Assembly (NCBI RefSeq): GCF_030238365.1 | Contig: NZ_JASSOT010000062.1 | Span: 1-64,000 of the forward strand | DNA from: Lelliottia wanjuensis | Lineage (GTDB): Bacteria; Pseudomonadota; Gammaproteobacteria; Enterobacterales; Enterobacteriaceae | Direction: 5' to 3' | DNA length: 64,000 nt | In this document: positions 57,030-64,000 of the stretch, piece after piece | How the letters are laid out: the number at the start of each line of letters is the position of its first letter | Position numbering within the stretch: position 1 is the stretch's first letter | Translations under genes and position numbers: made by a program | Notes under the pieces: model-generated | What the model saw: the letters and a program-made list of their open reading frames with translations, nothing else | What the model was told of the DNA's origin: nothing | The model's database searches: none

Positions 57030-57120
57030 CTCCCTCTCCCTGTGGGAGAGGGCCGGGGTGAGGGCATCAGCGCGCACCTTTCCCCCTCACCCTAACCCTC
57101 TCCCTCAAGGGAGAGGGGAT
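57030..57120. repeat. Three-hairpin palindromic repeat between mrcB and hrpB
   Basis: Hairpin 1 (CCCTCTCCC/GGGAGAGGG, 57032-57052) and hairpin 3 (the same arms, 57096-57117) flank a central stem formed by GGGTGAGGG (57056-57064) and CCCTCACCC (57084-57092). The result is a cloverleaf-like unit of about 90 bp. It occupies most of the 193 bp between hrpB (upstream on the minus strand is mrcB's start) and mrcB. Left-half and core relatives occur at 44730 and 54385. Confidence 0.8.
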
Positions 57121-57134
57121 CAAACCGCACACAC

Positions 57135-59564
57135 CTACGAATACTTCTTCGTCCGCCGCGTCGGCGCGGTATTCGCCGGATCGTCCGGCCAGACGTGTTT
57201 TGGGTAGCGCCCTTTCATCTCTTTCTGCACTTCACGATAGCTTCCGGCCCAGAACGCGCCCAGATCGCGGGTGATTTGCAGCGGACGATGGGCGGGCGAC
57301 AGCAGCTCCAGCACCAGCGGCACTCGCCCGTCGGCAATCGACGGCGTGGTGGCCTCGCCAAACATCTCCTGCATCCGCACTGCCAGCGCCGGAGGATTAT
57401 CTTCATGATATCGAATGGCAATCCGACTTCCGGTGGGCACAGTGTAATGCGAGGGGAGCGAACTCACCAGCCGTTGACGTAATGACCAGTCGAGTAAATT
57501 CTCAAGCGCGGCCTTCACATCCAGCGATTTCAGGGCCTTCAGGGAGTGGACGCCGCTCATTTCAGGCAGCAGCCAGGTTTCCAGCGAGGCCAAAAGCGAC
57601 TCGTCGTCCACCGCAGGCCAGCCGATTTCCGGCAGCCAGCACGCTGCGCAGTGCAACCGCAGACGATACTGTTCCGCCTCCGGCGTCCAGTTCAGTACGC
57701 TCAGCCCTTTGTCGCGAATGCCGTTGAGCATCGCCTGATGCAACTCCTCTTCCGAAGGTTTCGCCAGCGGTTTTACGCTCACGGTGAGCTTGCCGATCTG
57801 GCTGCGACGAAAGGCTTTCAGCGTCCCCTGCGCATCGTCCCACTCGATGGTGTCCGACTGCTGCAACAGCTGCGGGCAGACGCGCGTCAGCGCCTCAATA
57901 TCCACGGCAATCGCCTGCAATATCCGCGCATCCGGGGACGAACTCCCCTGCAACAGCAGCGGCGCGATCAGCCATTCGTGGCGGGTGAGTGCATCGTCGC
58001 TGTCGAGCATCGCCCCCATGCCGTTCGCCAGCTGATAGCGACCGTCCAGACCGCGACGGCGTGCGATGCGATCCGGGAAAGCCTGCGCCAGCAGACGGGC
58101 GATCAGATCGCTGTCCAGCGCCCCGCCGCGACTGTTCAGGCGCTGACAAAGCCGCTGGGCGCGCTGCTGCCAGTTGGGCTGATTGCGCGAAAATGCCGAC
58201 GCCAGATCGCTGCTCCCGCCGCGCGGAGGCTCTTCGAGGATCGCCGCGAGCTTTGCGGCAGTCGCGATTTCGTCATCGTTTTTGGCCGCCACCAGCATCG
58301 CCGCCAGACGCGGTTCGTTGCCGAGCGTCGCCATCTTTTGACCGCGTGACGACAGGCGATCGTTCTCCAGCGCGCCGAGCTGAGTGAGCAGCCGCCGCGC
58401 CGCCGCCAGATTCACCGCTGGCGGCTGATCCAGCCAGATCAGTTGGCTCGGGTCCGGACAGCCCCACTGCAGCAGCTCCAGCAGCAGCCCGGAGAGATCG
58501 CTTTGCAGGATTTCCGGCGTACTTTGGGCCGCCGCCCGTTCCGCCTGCTCCGCGCTGGTGAGATGCAGACAGATACCCGGCTCCAGACGCCCGGCGCGGC
58601 CCGCGCGCTGGGTCATCGACGCCTGGCTGATGCGCTGGGTCAGCAGGCGCGTCAGGCCGGTGCGCGGATCGAAACTCGCCACCCGCTCCTGCGCAGTATC
58701 GACCACCAGACGGATGCCTTCGATGGTTAAACTGGTTTCGGCGATGTTGGTCGCCAGCACCACTTTGCGCTGCCCGGCGGGTGGCGGAAGAATGGCTTTA
58801 CGCTGTTCATTGAGGGACAGCGCGCCGTACAGAGGACAGAGCAGCACATCGCTCCCGACGCGGGACGCGAGTTTCTCCTGCACGCGCTGAATTTCGCCGA
58901 CGCCAGGTAAAAACAGCAGCAGCGAGCCGGGTTCCTGACGCAGCAGTTCCGCTGTTGCGATAGCCACCGCCTCATCAAAGCGCTGATTCGCCGACAGAGA
59001 CTGATAGCGGCGCTCGACGGGGAACGCCCGCCCTTCGGAGGCGATCGTCGGGGCATCCGGCAGCCTCTGCTGCAAACGTGCGTTATCCAGCGTCGCGGAC
59101 ATGATTAACAGTTTGAGATCGTCGCGCAGCCCTTGCTGCACGTCGAGCAGCAGCGCCAGCGCCAGATCGGCCTGCAGGCTGCGCTCGTGGAATTCATCGA
59201 GGATCACCAGGCCTACTCCGCTTAGCTCCGGATCGTTTTGCAGCATCCGGGTGAGAATGCCCTCCGTCACCACTTCGAGGCGCGTCGCGGGGCCGACGCA
59301 GGTTTCGGCGCGCATACGATACCCGATCGTTTCACCCGGCTTTTCGCCCAGCAGTTCGGCAAGCCGTTGCGCCACGTTGCGCGCCGCCAGCCTGCGCGGC
59401 TCGAGCAGAATAATTTTTCCGGGAATGTTGCCCTCTTTGAGGATCTGCAGCGGCAGCCACGTCGATTTCCCCGCGCCCGTGGGGGCATTGAGCAGGATCT
59501 GCGGGGCATGTCGTAGGGCAGCAAGAAGCTCAGGAAGGACGGCGGCGACCGGCAATGAGGACAC
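57135..59564 (-). CDS. hrpB: ATP-dependent helicase HrpB
   Basis: DEAH/RHA-type RNA helicase; in vivo substrate not settled in E. coli. The 809-residue length equals the K-12 protein. Walker A APTGAGKS (27-34), DEFH box (LDEFHERS), SAT motif (MSATLDN), motif VI (QRAGRAGR), then HA2 and the HrpB-specific C-terminal domain ending with a basic TRRTKKYS. The start is GTG at 59564 with GGAG upstream, matching E. coli MSSLPVAAV. The frame is open to an ATG at 59609 that adds 15 unmatched residues. Divergent from thpR. Confidence 0.94.
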   Translation of the reverse strand: MSSLPVAAVLPELLAALRHAPQILLNAPTGAGKSTWLPLQILKEGNIPGKIILLEPRRLAARNVAQRLAELLGEKPGETIGYRMRAETCVGPATRLEVVTEGILTRMLQNDPELSGVGLVILDEFHERSLQADLALALLLDVQQGLRDDLKLLIMSATLDNARLQQRLPDAPTIASEGRAFPVERRYQSLSANQRFDEAVAIATAELLRQEPGSLLLFLPGVGEIQRVQEKLASRVGSDVLLCPLYGALSLNEQRKAILPPPAGQRKVVLATNIAETSLTIEGIRLVVDTAQERVASFDPRTGLTRLLTQRISQASMTQRAGRAGRLEPGICLHLTSAEQAERAAAQSTPEILQSDLSGLLLELLQWGCPDPSQLIWLDQPPAVNLAAARRLLTQLGALENDRLSSRGQKMATLGNEPRLAAMLVAAKNDDEIATAAKLAAILEEPPRGGSSDLASAFSRNQPNWQQRAQRLCQRLNSRGGALDSDLIARLLAQAFPDRIARRRGLDGRYQLANGMGAMLDSDDALTRHEWLIAPLLLQGSSSPDARILQAIAVDIEALTRVCPQLLQQSDTIEWDDAQGTLKAFRRSQIGKLTVSVKPLAKPSEEELHQAMLNGIRDKGLSVLNWTPEAEQYRLRLHCAACWLPEIGWPAVDDESLLASLETWLLPEMSGVHSLKALKSLDVKAALENLLDWSLRQRLVSSLPSHYTVPTGSRIAIRYHEDNPPALAVRMQEMFGEATTPSIADGRVPLVLELLSPAHRPLQITRDLGAFWAGSYREVQKEMKGRYPKHVWPDDPANTAPTRRTKKYS

Positions 59565-59637
59565 GAACAGCTCCAGAGGGTTAACATTAGACGGCGGACA
59601 TTGTAGCATCGGCGCATATCATTACCGAGCCCCCCTT

Positions 59638-60168
59638 ATGTCTGAGCCGAAACGCCTGTTTTTCGCCATTGAGCCACCTGCAAAAATTCAGCGACAGATC
59701 GTCCGCTGGCGCGCCGCGAATTTCCCGGCAGAAGCGGGCCGCCCGGTGGCGGCCGCTAATTTACATCTGACGCTGGCGTTTCTCGGTGAGGTGAGCGCGG
59801 AGAAGCAGCAGGCGCTGTCGGCGATGGCCGGGCGCATCTGCCAGCCGGGCTTTACCCTCAATCTGGATGATGCCGGGCAGTGGCTGCGCTCGCGCGTGGT
59901 ATGGCTGGGCACGCGTCAGCCGCCGCGCGGTTTGTTGCAGCTGGCAAATTTACTGCGCGCTCAGGCTGCGCGCAGCGGCTGCTATCAAAGCCCGCAACCA
60001 TTTCACCCGCATCTCACCCTGCTGCGCAACACCAGTCACGCCGTTGCCATTCCCTCACCCGGTTTTAGCTGGAGCTTTCCGGTGACGGAGTTTGCGCTTT
60101 ACGAATCGGTATTCCACCAGGGACGCACCCGCTATACGCCGCTCTCACGCTGGACGTTGAGCGACTAA
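59638..60168 (+). CDS. thpR: RNA 2',3'-cyclic phosphodiesterase ThpR
   Basis: 2H-superfamily enzyme that hydrolyses 2',3'-cyclic phosphates at RNA ends and shows 2'-5' RNA ligase activity in vitro. The 176 residues contain the two HxTx motifs HLTL (43-46) and HLTL (125-128, in HPHLTLLR). Length equals E. coli ThpR/LigT. The start ATG 59638 has no strong Shine-Dalgarno; the open frame continues upstream through hrpB antisense but is not coding. sfsA follows after 13 bp. Confidence 0.95.
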   Translation: MSEPKRLFFAIEPPAKIQRQIVRWRAANFPAEAGRPVAAANLHLTLAFLGEVSAEKQQALSAMAGRICQPGFTLNLDDAGQWLRSRVVWLGTRQPPRGLLQLANLLRAQAARSGCYQSPQPFHPHLTLLRNTSHAVAIPSPGFSWSFPVTEFALYESVFHQGRTRYTPLSRWTLSD

Positions 60169-60181
60169 TCAAGGATCCACG

Positions 60182-60886
60182 ATGAAGTTTACCCCTGCCC
60201 TACAGCACGCCACTCTGATTCAACGCTATAAGCGTTTTCTCGCCGACGTCGTGACGCCCGAAGGTGAGCACCTGACGCTGCACTGCCCAAACACCGGCGC
60301 GATGACCGGCTGCGCCACGCCGGGCGACAGGGTTTGGTACTCCACGTCGTTGAATCCTAAACGCAAATATGCCCACACCTGGGAAATCACAGAAACTCAG
60401 CAAGGGGCGTTTATCTGCGTTAATACCCAGCGCGCCAACCCGCTGGTGAAAGAGGCCATCGACGCCGGGCTGATTCCGGAGCTCACCGGATACAGCGTCA
60501 TAAAAGGCGAAGTGAAATATGGCGAGGAAGGCAGCAGAATTGACTTTATGCTACAGGCGGATGACCGCCCTGAGTGCTATATTGAAGTCAAATCAGTGAC
60601 GTTAGCAGACAAGGATAATGGCTACTTTCCGGATGCGGTGACGCTACGCGGCCAAAAGCATCTGCGAGAGCTAATGAGTGTTGCGGCGGCGGGCAAGCGC
60701 GCCGTATTGCTGTTTGCCGTGTTGCATTCAGCCATTGAACGATTCTCACCCGCCCGCCACATTGACCCGAAGTACGCACAATTGTTGAATGAGGCACAAA
60801 AGCAGGGGGTAGAAGTTTTCGCTTATAAAGCGGAACTTTCTGCCGATAATATGACTCTGAAGTCGACGCTCCCCGTTGTGTTATAA
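60182..60886 (+). CDS. sfsA: Sugar fermentation stimulation protein SfsA
   Basis: 234 residues, full-length match to E. coli SfsA. The protein was found because overproduction helps maltose use in a crp mutant; the structure has an OB-fold N-terminal domain and a nuclease-like (PD-(D/E)XK) C-terminal domain, consistent with the [15 protein letters not shown] segment (about 120-140) seen here. True function is unsettled. It is co-oriented with thpR and dksA; the 174-bp gap to dksA holds the dksA promoter region. Confidence 0.93.
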   Translation: MKFTPALQHATLIQRYKRFLADVVTPEGEHLTLHCPNTGAMTGCATPGDRVWYSTSLNPKRKYAHTWEITETQQGAFICVNTQRANPLVKEAIDAGLIPELTGYSVIKGEVKYGEEGSRIDFMLQADDRPECYIEVKSVTLADKDNGYFPDAVTLRGQKHLRELMSVAAAGKRAVLLFAVLHSAIERFSPARHIDPKYAQLLNEAQKQGVEVFAYKAELSADNMTLKSTLPVVL

Positions 60887-61060
60887 GGGGTTAGAAGATG
60901 ACGATTTGGTGTTCTGGCCGCGTGCGCAAATACGCTTTTCCTCACAGGCTTGTCAAGTGTTACGTTTAGATAATTGCCTTACGGAAAAGCATCTGCTATT
61001 TATAGCGACCTGATTTTTCCCCCACACGGGGATCGATAGTGCGTGTTAAGGAGAAGCAAC

Positions 61061-61516
61061 ATGCAAGAAGGGCAAAACCGTAAAACATCGTCCCTGAGTA
61101 TTCTCGCCATCGCTGGGGTGGAGCCGTACCAAGAGAAACCGGGCGAAGAGTATATGAACGAAGCCCAGCTGTCTCACTTCAAGCGTATTCTTGAAGCATG
61201 GCGTAATCAACTTAGGGATGAAGTCGATCGCACTGTTACACATATGCAAGACGAAGCAGCAAACTTCCCGGATCCGGTAGACCGTGCCGCTCAGGAAGAA
61301 GAGTTCAGCCTCGAACTGCGTAACCGTGACCGCGAACGTAAACTCATCAAAAAGATTGAGAAAACGCTGAAGAAGGTCGAGGACGAAGATTTCGGTTACT
61401 GCGAGTCCTGCGGTGTGGAAATTGGCATTCGTCGCCTGGAAGCGCGTCCGACTGCCGATCTGTGCATCGACTGCAAAACGCTGGCTGAAATCCGCGAAAA
61501 ACAGATGGCCGGTTAA
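61061..61516 (+). CDS. dksA: RNA polymerase-binding transcription factor DksA
   Basis: Secondary-channel factor that, with ppGpp, represses rRNA promoters and activates amino acid genes. The 151 residues equal E. coli DksA: coiled coil (about 35-105) with the tip residues D71, D74 and A76, and a zinc finger C114, C117, C135, C138. The start ATG 61061 has AAGGAG upstream; an in-frame start 18 bp earlier lies in the Shine-Dalgarno. The rrn P1 promoter at 334-361 is one of its expected targets. Confidence 0.98.
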   Translation: MQEGQNRKTSSLSILAIAGVEPYQEKPGEEYMNEAQLSHFKRILEAWRNQLRDEVDRTVTHMQDEAANFPDPVDRAAQEEEFSLELRNRDRERKLIKKIEKTLKKVEDEDFGYCESCGVEIGIRRLEARPTADLCIDCKTLAEIREKQMAG

Positions 61517-61541
61517 TCCCTGCCCTGTCGTAACGATCATA

Positions 61542-61575
61542 AAGGCGGGAGTCACTCCCGCCTTGTGACTTTTTG
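61542..61575 (+). terminator. Intrinsic terminator after dksA
   Basis: Ten-bp stem AAGGCGGGAG/CTCCCGCCTT (loop TCA) followed by GTGACTTTTTG, where the T-run begins 6 bases after the stem. It lies immediately before gluQ, so partial readthrough likely expresses gluQ. Confidence 0.8.
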
Positions 61576-61587
61576 TCTGCTGTGAAT

Positions 61588-62478
61588 ATGCCTCAATCCG
61601 ACTATATCGGGCGCTTTGCGCCATCTCCCTCTGGTGAGCTGCACTTTGGCTCGCTCATCGCCGCTCTCGGCAGTTACCTGCAAGCGCGCTCTCAGCACGG
61701 CATCTGGCGCGTGCGTATCGAAGATATTGATCCCCCTCGTGAAGTTCCCGGTGCGGCAGAAACTATCCTGCGTCAGCTGGAACATTACGGCCTGAACTGG
61801 GACGGTGAAGTTCTTTGGCAATCACAACGTCATGAGGCTTACCGCGAGCGCCTGGCGTGGCTGTATGAGCAAGGGCTCTCGTATTATTGCACCTGCACCC
61901 GTGCGCGTATTCAGAGCGCAGGTGGCGTGTATGACGGCCATTGCCGGACCCTGAATAATGGGCCGGACAATGCGGCGGTGCGTCTGCTTCAGCATCATCC
62001 GGTGACCCGCTTTGATGATTTACTGCTCGGCGAAATTAACGCCGATGAACGCCTGGCGCGGGAAGATTTCATTATTCATCGTCGCGATGGCTTATTTGCC
62101 TATAATCTTGCCGTGGTGGTGGACGATCATTTCCAGGGCGTGACGGAAATTGTGCGCGGCGCGGATTTGATTGAACCGACGGTGCGACAAATTTCCCTGT
62201 ATCAGCACTTTGGCTGGCCGGTGCCGGATTATATTCATCTGCCGCTGGCGTTGAATGAACACGGGAATAAACTTTCAAAGCAGAATCACGCGCCGGCGCT
62301 GCCTGACGGCGATCCGCGCCCTGTTTTGATCGACGCATTACGATTTCTAAACCAAAATGTAAACAATGAATGGCAGGATTTATCCGTTGAGGAATTGCTG
62401 AAAAAAGCTGTCGAGGGCTGGTCGCTCTCCGCAGTGCCAAAAATCCAGCATTCTCAAATGCGTCTCGCTGAGCTATGA
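61588..62478 (+). CDS. gluQ: Glutamyl-Q tRNA(Asp) synthetase
   Basis: Truncated class I synthetase paralogue that glutamylates queuosine 34 of tRNA-Asp. The 296-residue protein has the catalytic core only: HFGS (19-22, HIGH equivalent), a zinc-binding cluster ([11 protein letters not shown] then DGHC), and KLSKQ (KMSKS equivalent); there is no anticodon-binding domain. The start is uncertain: ATG 61588 is chosen, but in-frame GTG 61582 and TTG 61573 exist and none has a clear Shine-Dalgarno. A palindrome with T-tract follows at 62490. Confidence 0.93.
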   Translation: MPQSDYIGRFAPSPSGELHFGSLIAALGSYLQARSQHGIWRVRIEDIDPPREVPGAAETILRQLEHYGLNWDGEVLWQSQRHEAYRERLAWLYEQGLSYYCTCTRARIQSAGGVYDGHCRTLNNGPDNAAVRLLQHHPVTRFDDLLLGEINADERLAREDFIIHRRDGLFAYNLAVVVDDHFQGVTEIVRGADLIEPTVRQISLYQHFGWPVPDYIHLPLALNEHGNKLSKQNHAPALPDGDPRPVLIDALRFLNQNVNNEWQDLSVEELLKKAVEGWSLSAVPKIQHSQMRLAEL

Positions 62479-62489
62479 TTAGCCGCTTT

Positions 62490-62613
62490 TTACACGAAGC
62501 ATCCATGCTGCATCAAGGCGGCAACTGAGTGAATCGCTGGGAGTTTACACGTGTAAACGACCAGTGTGAGCGAAGGCAGCCAACGCAGAGGCAGCATGGA
62601 GGATGACGTGTAA
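62490..62613. repeat. 124-bp imperfect palindrome between gluQ and pcnB
   Basis: The element begins TTACACG (62490-62496) and ends CGTGTAA (62607-62613), with a perfect 16-bp palindrome at its centre (GTTTACACGTGTAAAC, 62543-62558). Between these, CATCCATGCTGC (62499-62510) pairs imperfectly with GCAGCATGGAGGATG (62591-62605). Folded, it gives a long stem followed by a seven-T run (62614-62620), so the RNA could terminate gluQ transcripts. It looks like a dispersed intergenic repeat, not a coding remnant. Confidence 0.8.
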
Positions 62614-62654
62614 TTTTTTTGTCCTATAAATGAAACACACTACCGAGGTGTACT

Positions 62655-64000
62655 ATTTTTACTCGAGTCGCTAATTTTTGCCGTAAGGTGCTAAGCCGCG
62701 ATGAGAGCGTAGCGAATGACGCTATTGCTCAATCCCATATGTCGGTTATTCCGCGTGAGCAGCACACTATTTCCCGCAAAGATATCAGTGAAAATGCCCT
62801 CAAGGTGCTCTATCGTCTGAATAAAGCAGGCTACGAGGCCTATCTCGTGGGCGGCGGGGTTCGCGATTTACTGCTTGGCAAAAAACCAAAAGATTTTGAC
62901 GTGACGACCAGCGCCACGCCGGAGCAGGTGCGTAAATTATTCCGCAACTGTCGTCTGGTAGGCCGTCGTTTCCGTCTTGCTCACGTGATGTTTGGGCCGG
63001 AAATTATCGAAGTGGCCACCTTCCGCGGTCACCACGAAGCTGGCGCTCCAACCGATCGCACCACTTCTCAGCGCGGCCAGAACGGCATGCTGCTGCGTGA
63101 CAACATCTTTGGTTCCATCGAAGAAGATGCCCAGCGTCGCGATTTCACCATCAACAGCCTTTACTACAGCGTGGCCGATTTCACGGTGCGTGATTTCGTC
63201 GGTGGCGTGCAGGATCTGAAAGAGGGCGTGATTCGCCTGATTGGTAATCCTGAGACGCGCTACCGCGAAGATCCGGTGCGCATGCTGCGCGCCGTGCGCT
63301 TTGCCGCCAAGCTGAATATGCAGATCAGTCCGGAAACGGCCGAGCCGATCCCGCGTCTGGCAACGCTCATCAACGACGTACCACCGGCGCGCCTGTTTGA
63401 AGAAGCGCTGAAAATGCTGCAGGCGGGTTATGGGTATGAAACCTATAAACTGCTGCGCGAAAACAGCCTCTTCCAGCCGCTGTTCCCGACCATCGTGCGC
63501 TACTTCACTGAAAGCGGTGACAGCCCGATGGAGCGCATCATCGCCCAGGTGCTGAAAAACACCGACACCCGCATTCATAACGATATGCGCGTGAACCCGG
63601 CGTTCCTGTTCGCGGCGATGTTCTGGTACCCGCTGCTCGAAACCGCGCAGAAGATTGCCCAGGAAAGCGGTCTGGCCTATTACGACGCCTTCGCGCTGGC
63701 CGCGAACGACGTGCTGGATGAAGCCTGCCGTACGCTGGCGATTCCTAAGCGCATCACCACCCTGGTTCGCGATATCTGGCAGCTGCAGCTGCGTATGTCT
63801 CGCCGTCAGGGCAAGCGCGCGTGGAAGCTGATGGAACATCCAAAATTCCGTGCGGCTTACGATCTGCTGGCGCTGCGCGCTGAGATCGAAAACAGCAAAG
63901 AGTTGCAAAGTCTGGCCCAGTGGTGGGGTGAATTCCAGGTGTCCGCGCCGCCGGAACAGAAAGGGATGCTCACCAATCTGGACGAAGAGCCAGAACCGCG
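62655..64000 (+). CDS. pcnB: Poly(A) polymerase I, partial (3' end outside window), AUU start
   Basis: Adds poly(A) tails to RNA 3' ends and controls ColE1 plasmid copy number through RNA I decay. The frame from ATT 62655 has no stop to the window end (448 codons) and matches E. coli PcnB from its first residue ([14 protein letters not shown]). Key features: [18 protein letters not shown] (66-83; catalytic D80, D82) and the RNA-binding domains that follow. GAGGTG lies 4 bp upstream of the ATT. E. coli pcnB is known to start at AUU, which keeps expression low. The first in-frame ATG is codon 29 (62739) and a GTG is codon 12. Confidence 0.93.
   Translation, partial: MFTRVANFCRKVLSRDESVANDAIAQSHMSVIPREQHTISRKDISENALKVLYRLNKAGYEAYLVGGGVRDLLLGKKPKDFDVTTSATPEQVRKLFRNCRLVGRRFRLAHVMFGPEIIEVATFRGHHEAGAPTDRTTSQRGQNGMLLRDNIFGSIEEDAQRRDFTINSLYYSVADFTVRDFVGGVQDLKEGVIRLIGNPETRYREDPVRMLRAVRFAAKLNMQISPETAEPIPRLATLINDVPPARLFEEALKMLQAGYGYETYKLLRENSLFQPLFPTIVRYFTESGDSPMERIIAQVLKNTDTRIHNDMRVNPAFLFAAMFWYPLLETAQKIAQESGLAYYDAFALAANDVLDEACRTLAIPKRITTLVRDIWQLQLRMSRRQGKRAWKLMEHPKFRAAYDLLALRAEIENSKELQSLAQWWGEFQVSAPPEQKGMLTNLDEEPEP

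Noticed and set aside
60950-60976. TTGTCA with GATAAT/TAATTG as a dksA promoter
   Set aside because: The spacers (13 or 15 bp) are short; the region likely holds the dksA promoter, but I could not fix the elements.

Overview
The window is chromosomal core DNA from a member of the Enterobacteriaceae. The proteins and the gene order match, almost gene for gene, the Escherichia coli K-12 segment from pcnB to the 5' end of an rrn operon, written here in the reverse direction. Protein divergence from E. coli is moderate, and the intergenic DNA carries REP elements plus other palindromic repeats. This points to a close relative such as Enterobacter, Lelliottia, Leclercia or Citrobacter; I cannot name the genus from sequence alone. 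Two genes that K-12 has in this stretch, yaeF (nlpE-proS) and yaeI (yaeH-dapD), are absent.

Layout. 1-400: the first 40 bases of a 16S rRNA gene (minus strand) with its leader, boxA, P2 and P1. 0.4-9.1 kb: gmhB, the methionine ABC importer metNIQ behind met boxes, rcsF-trmO, proS, then nlpE, arfB-yaeQ and the yaeP-rof pair. 9.2-29.9 kb, all minus strand: the long envelope and housekeeping cluster, in transcription order frr, dxr, uppS, cdsA, rseP, bamA, skp, lpxD, fabZ, lpxA, lpxB, rnhB, dnaE, accA, ldcC, yaeR, tilS. It couples isoprenoid and phospholipid precursors, outer-membrane assembly, lipid A synthesis and replication. 30.0-38.0 kb: pyrH, tsf and rpsB (minus) diverge from map, glnD, dapD and yaeH (plus). 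38-46.7 kb: cdaR, degP (with a clear sigma-E promoter), dgt, then mtnN-btuF-yadS, erpA and clcA. 46.8-57 kb: hemL, the ferrichrome system fhuACDB behind a Fur box, and mrcB. 57.1-64 kb: hrpB, thpR, sfsA, dksA, gluQ and the start of pcnB, which runs off the window.

I found no prophage, insertion sequence, CRISPR array, toxin-antitoxin pair or other accessory system. No gene here looks like an undescribed system. The items most worth a second look are non-coding or non-canonical: pcnB reads cleanly only from an AUU start; a 124-bp imperfect palindrome with a T-tract lies between gluQ and pcnB; a three-hairpin repeat lies between mrcB and hrpB and recurs in part at two other places; the rpsB leader is structured; and several surface-exposed loops (FhuA, BamA) and the DegP LA loop differ from E. 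coli. Comparisons with E. coli are from memory, not from a search.
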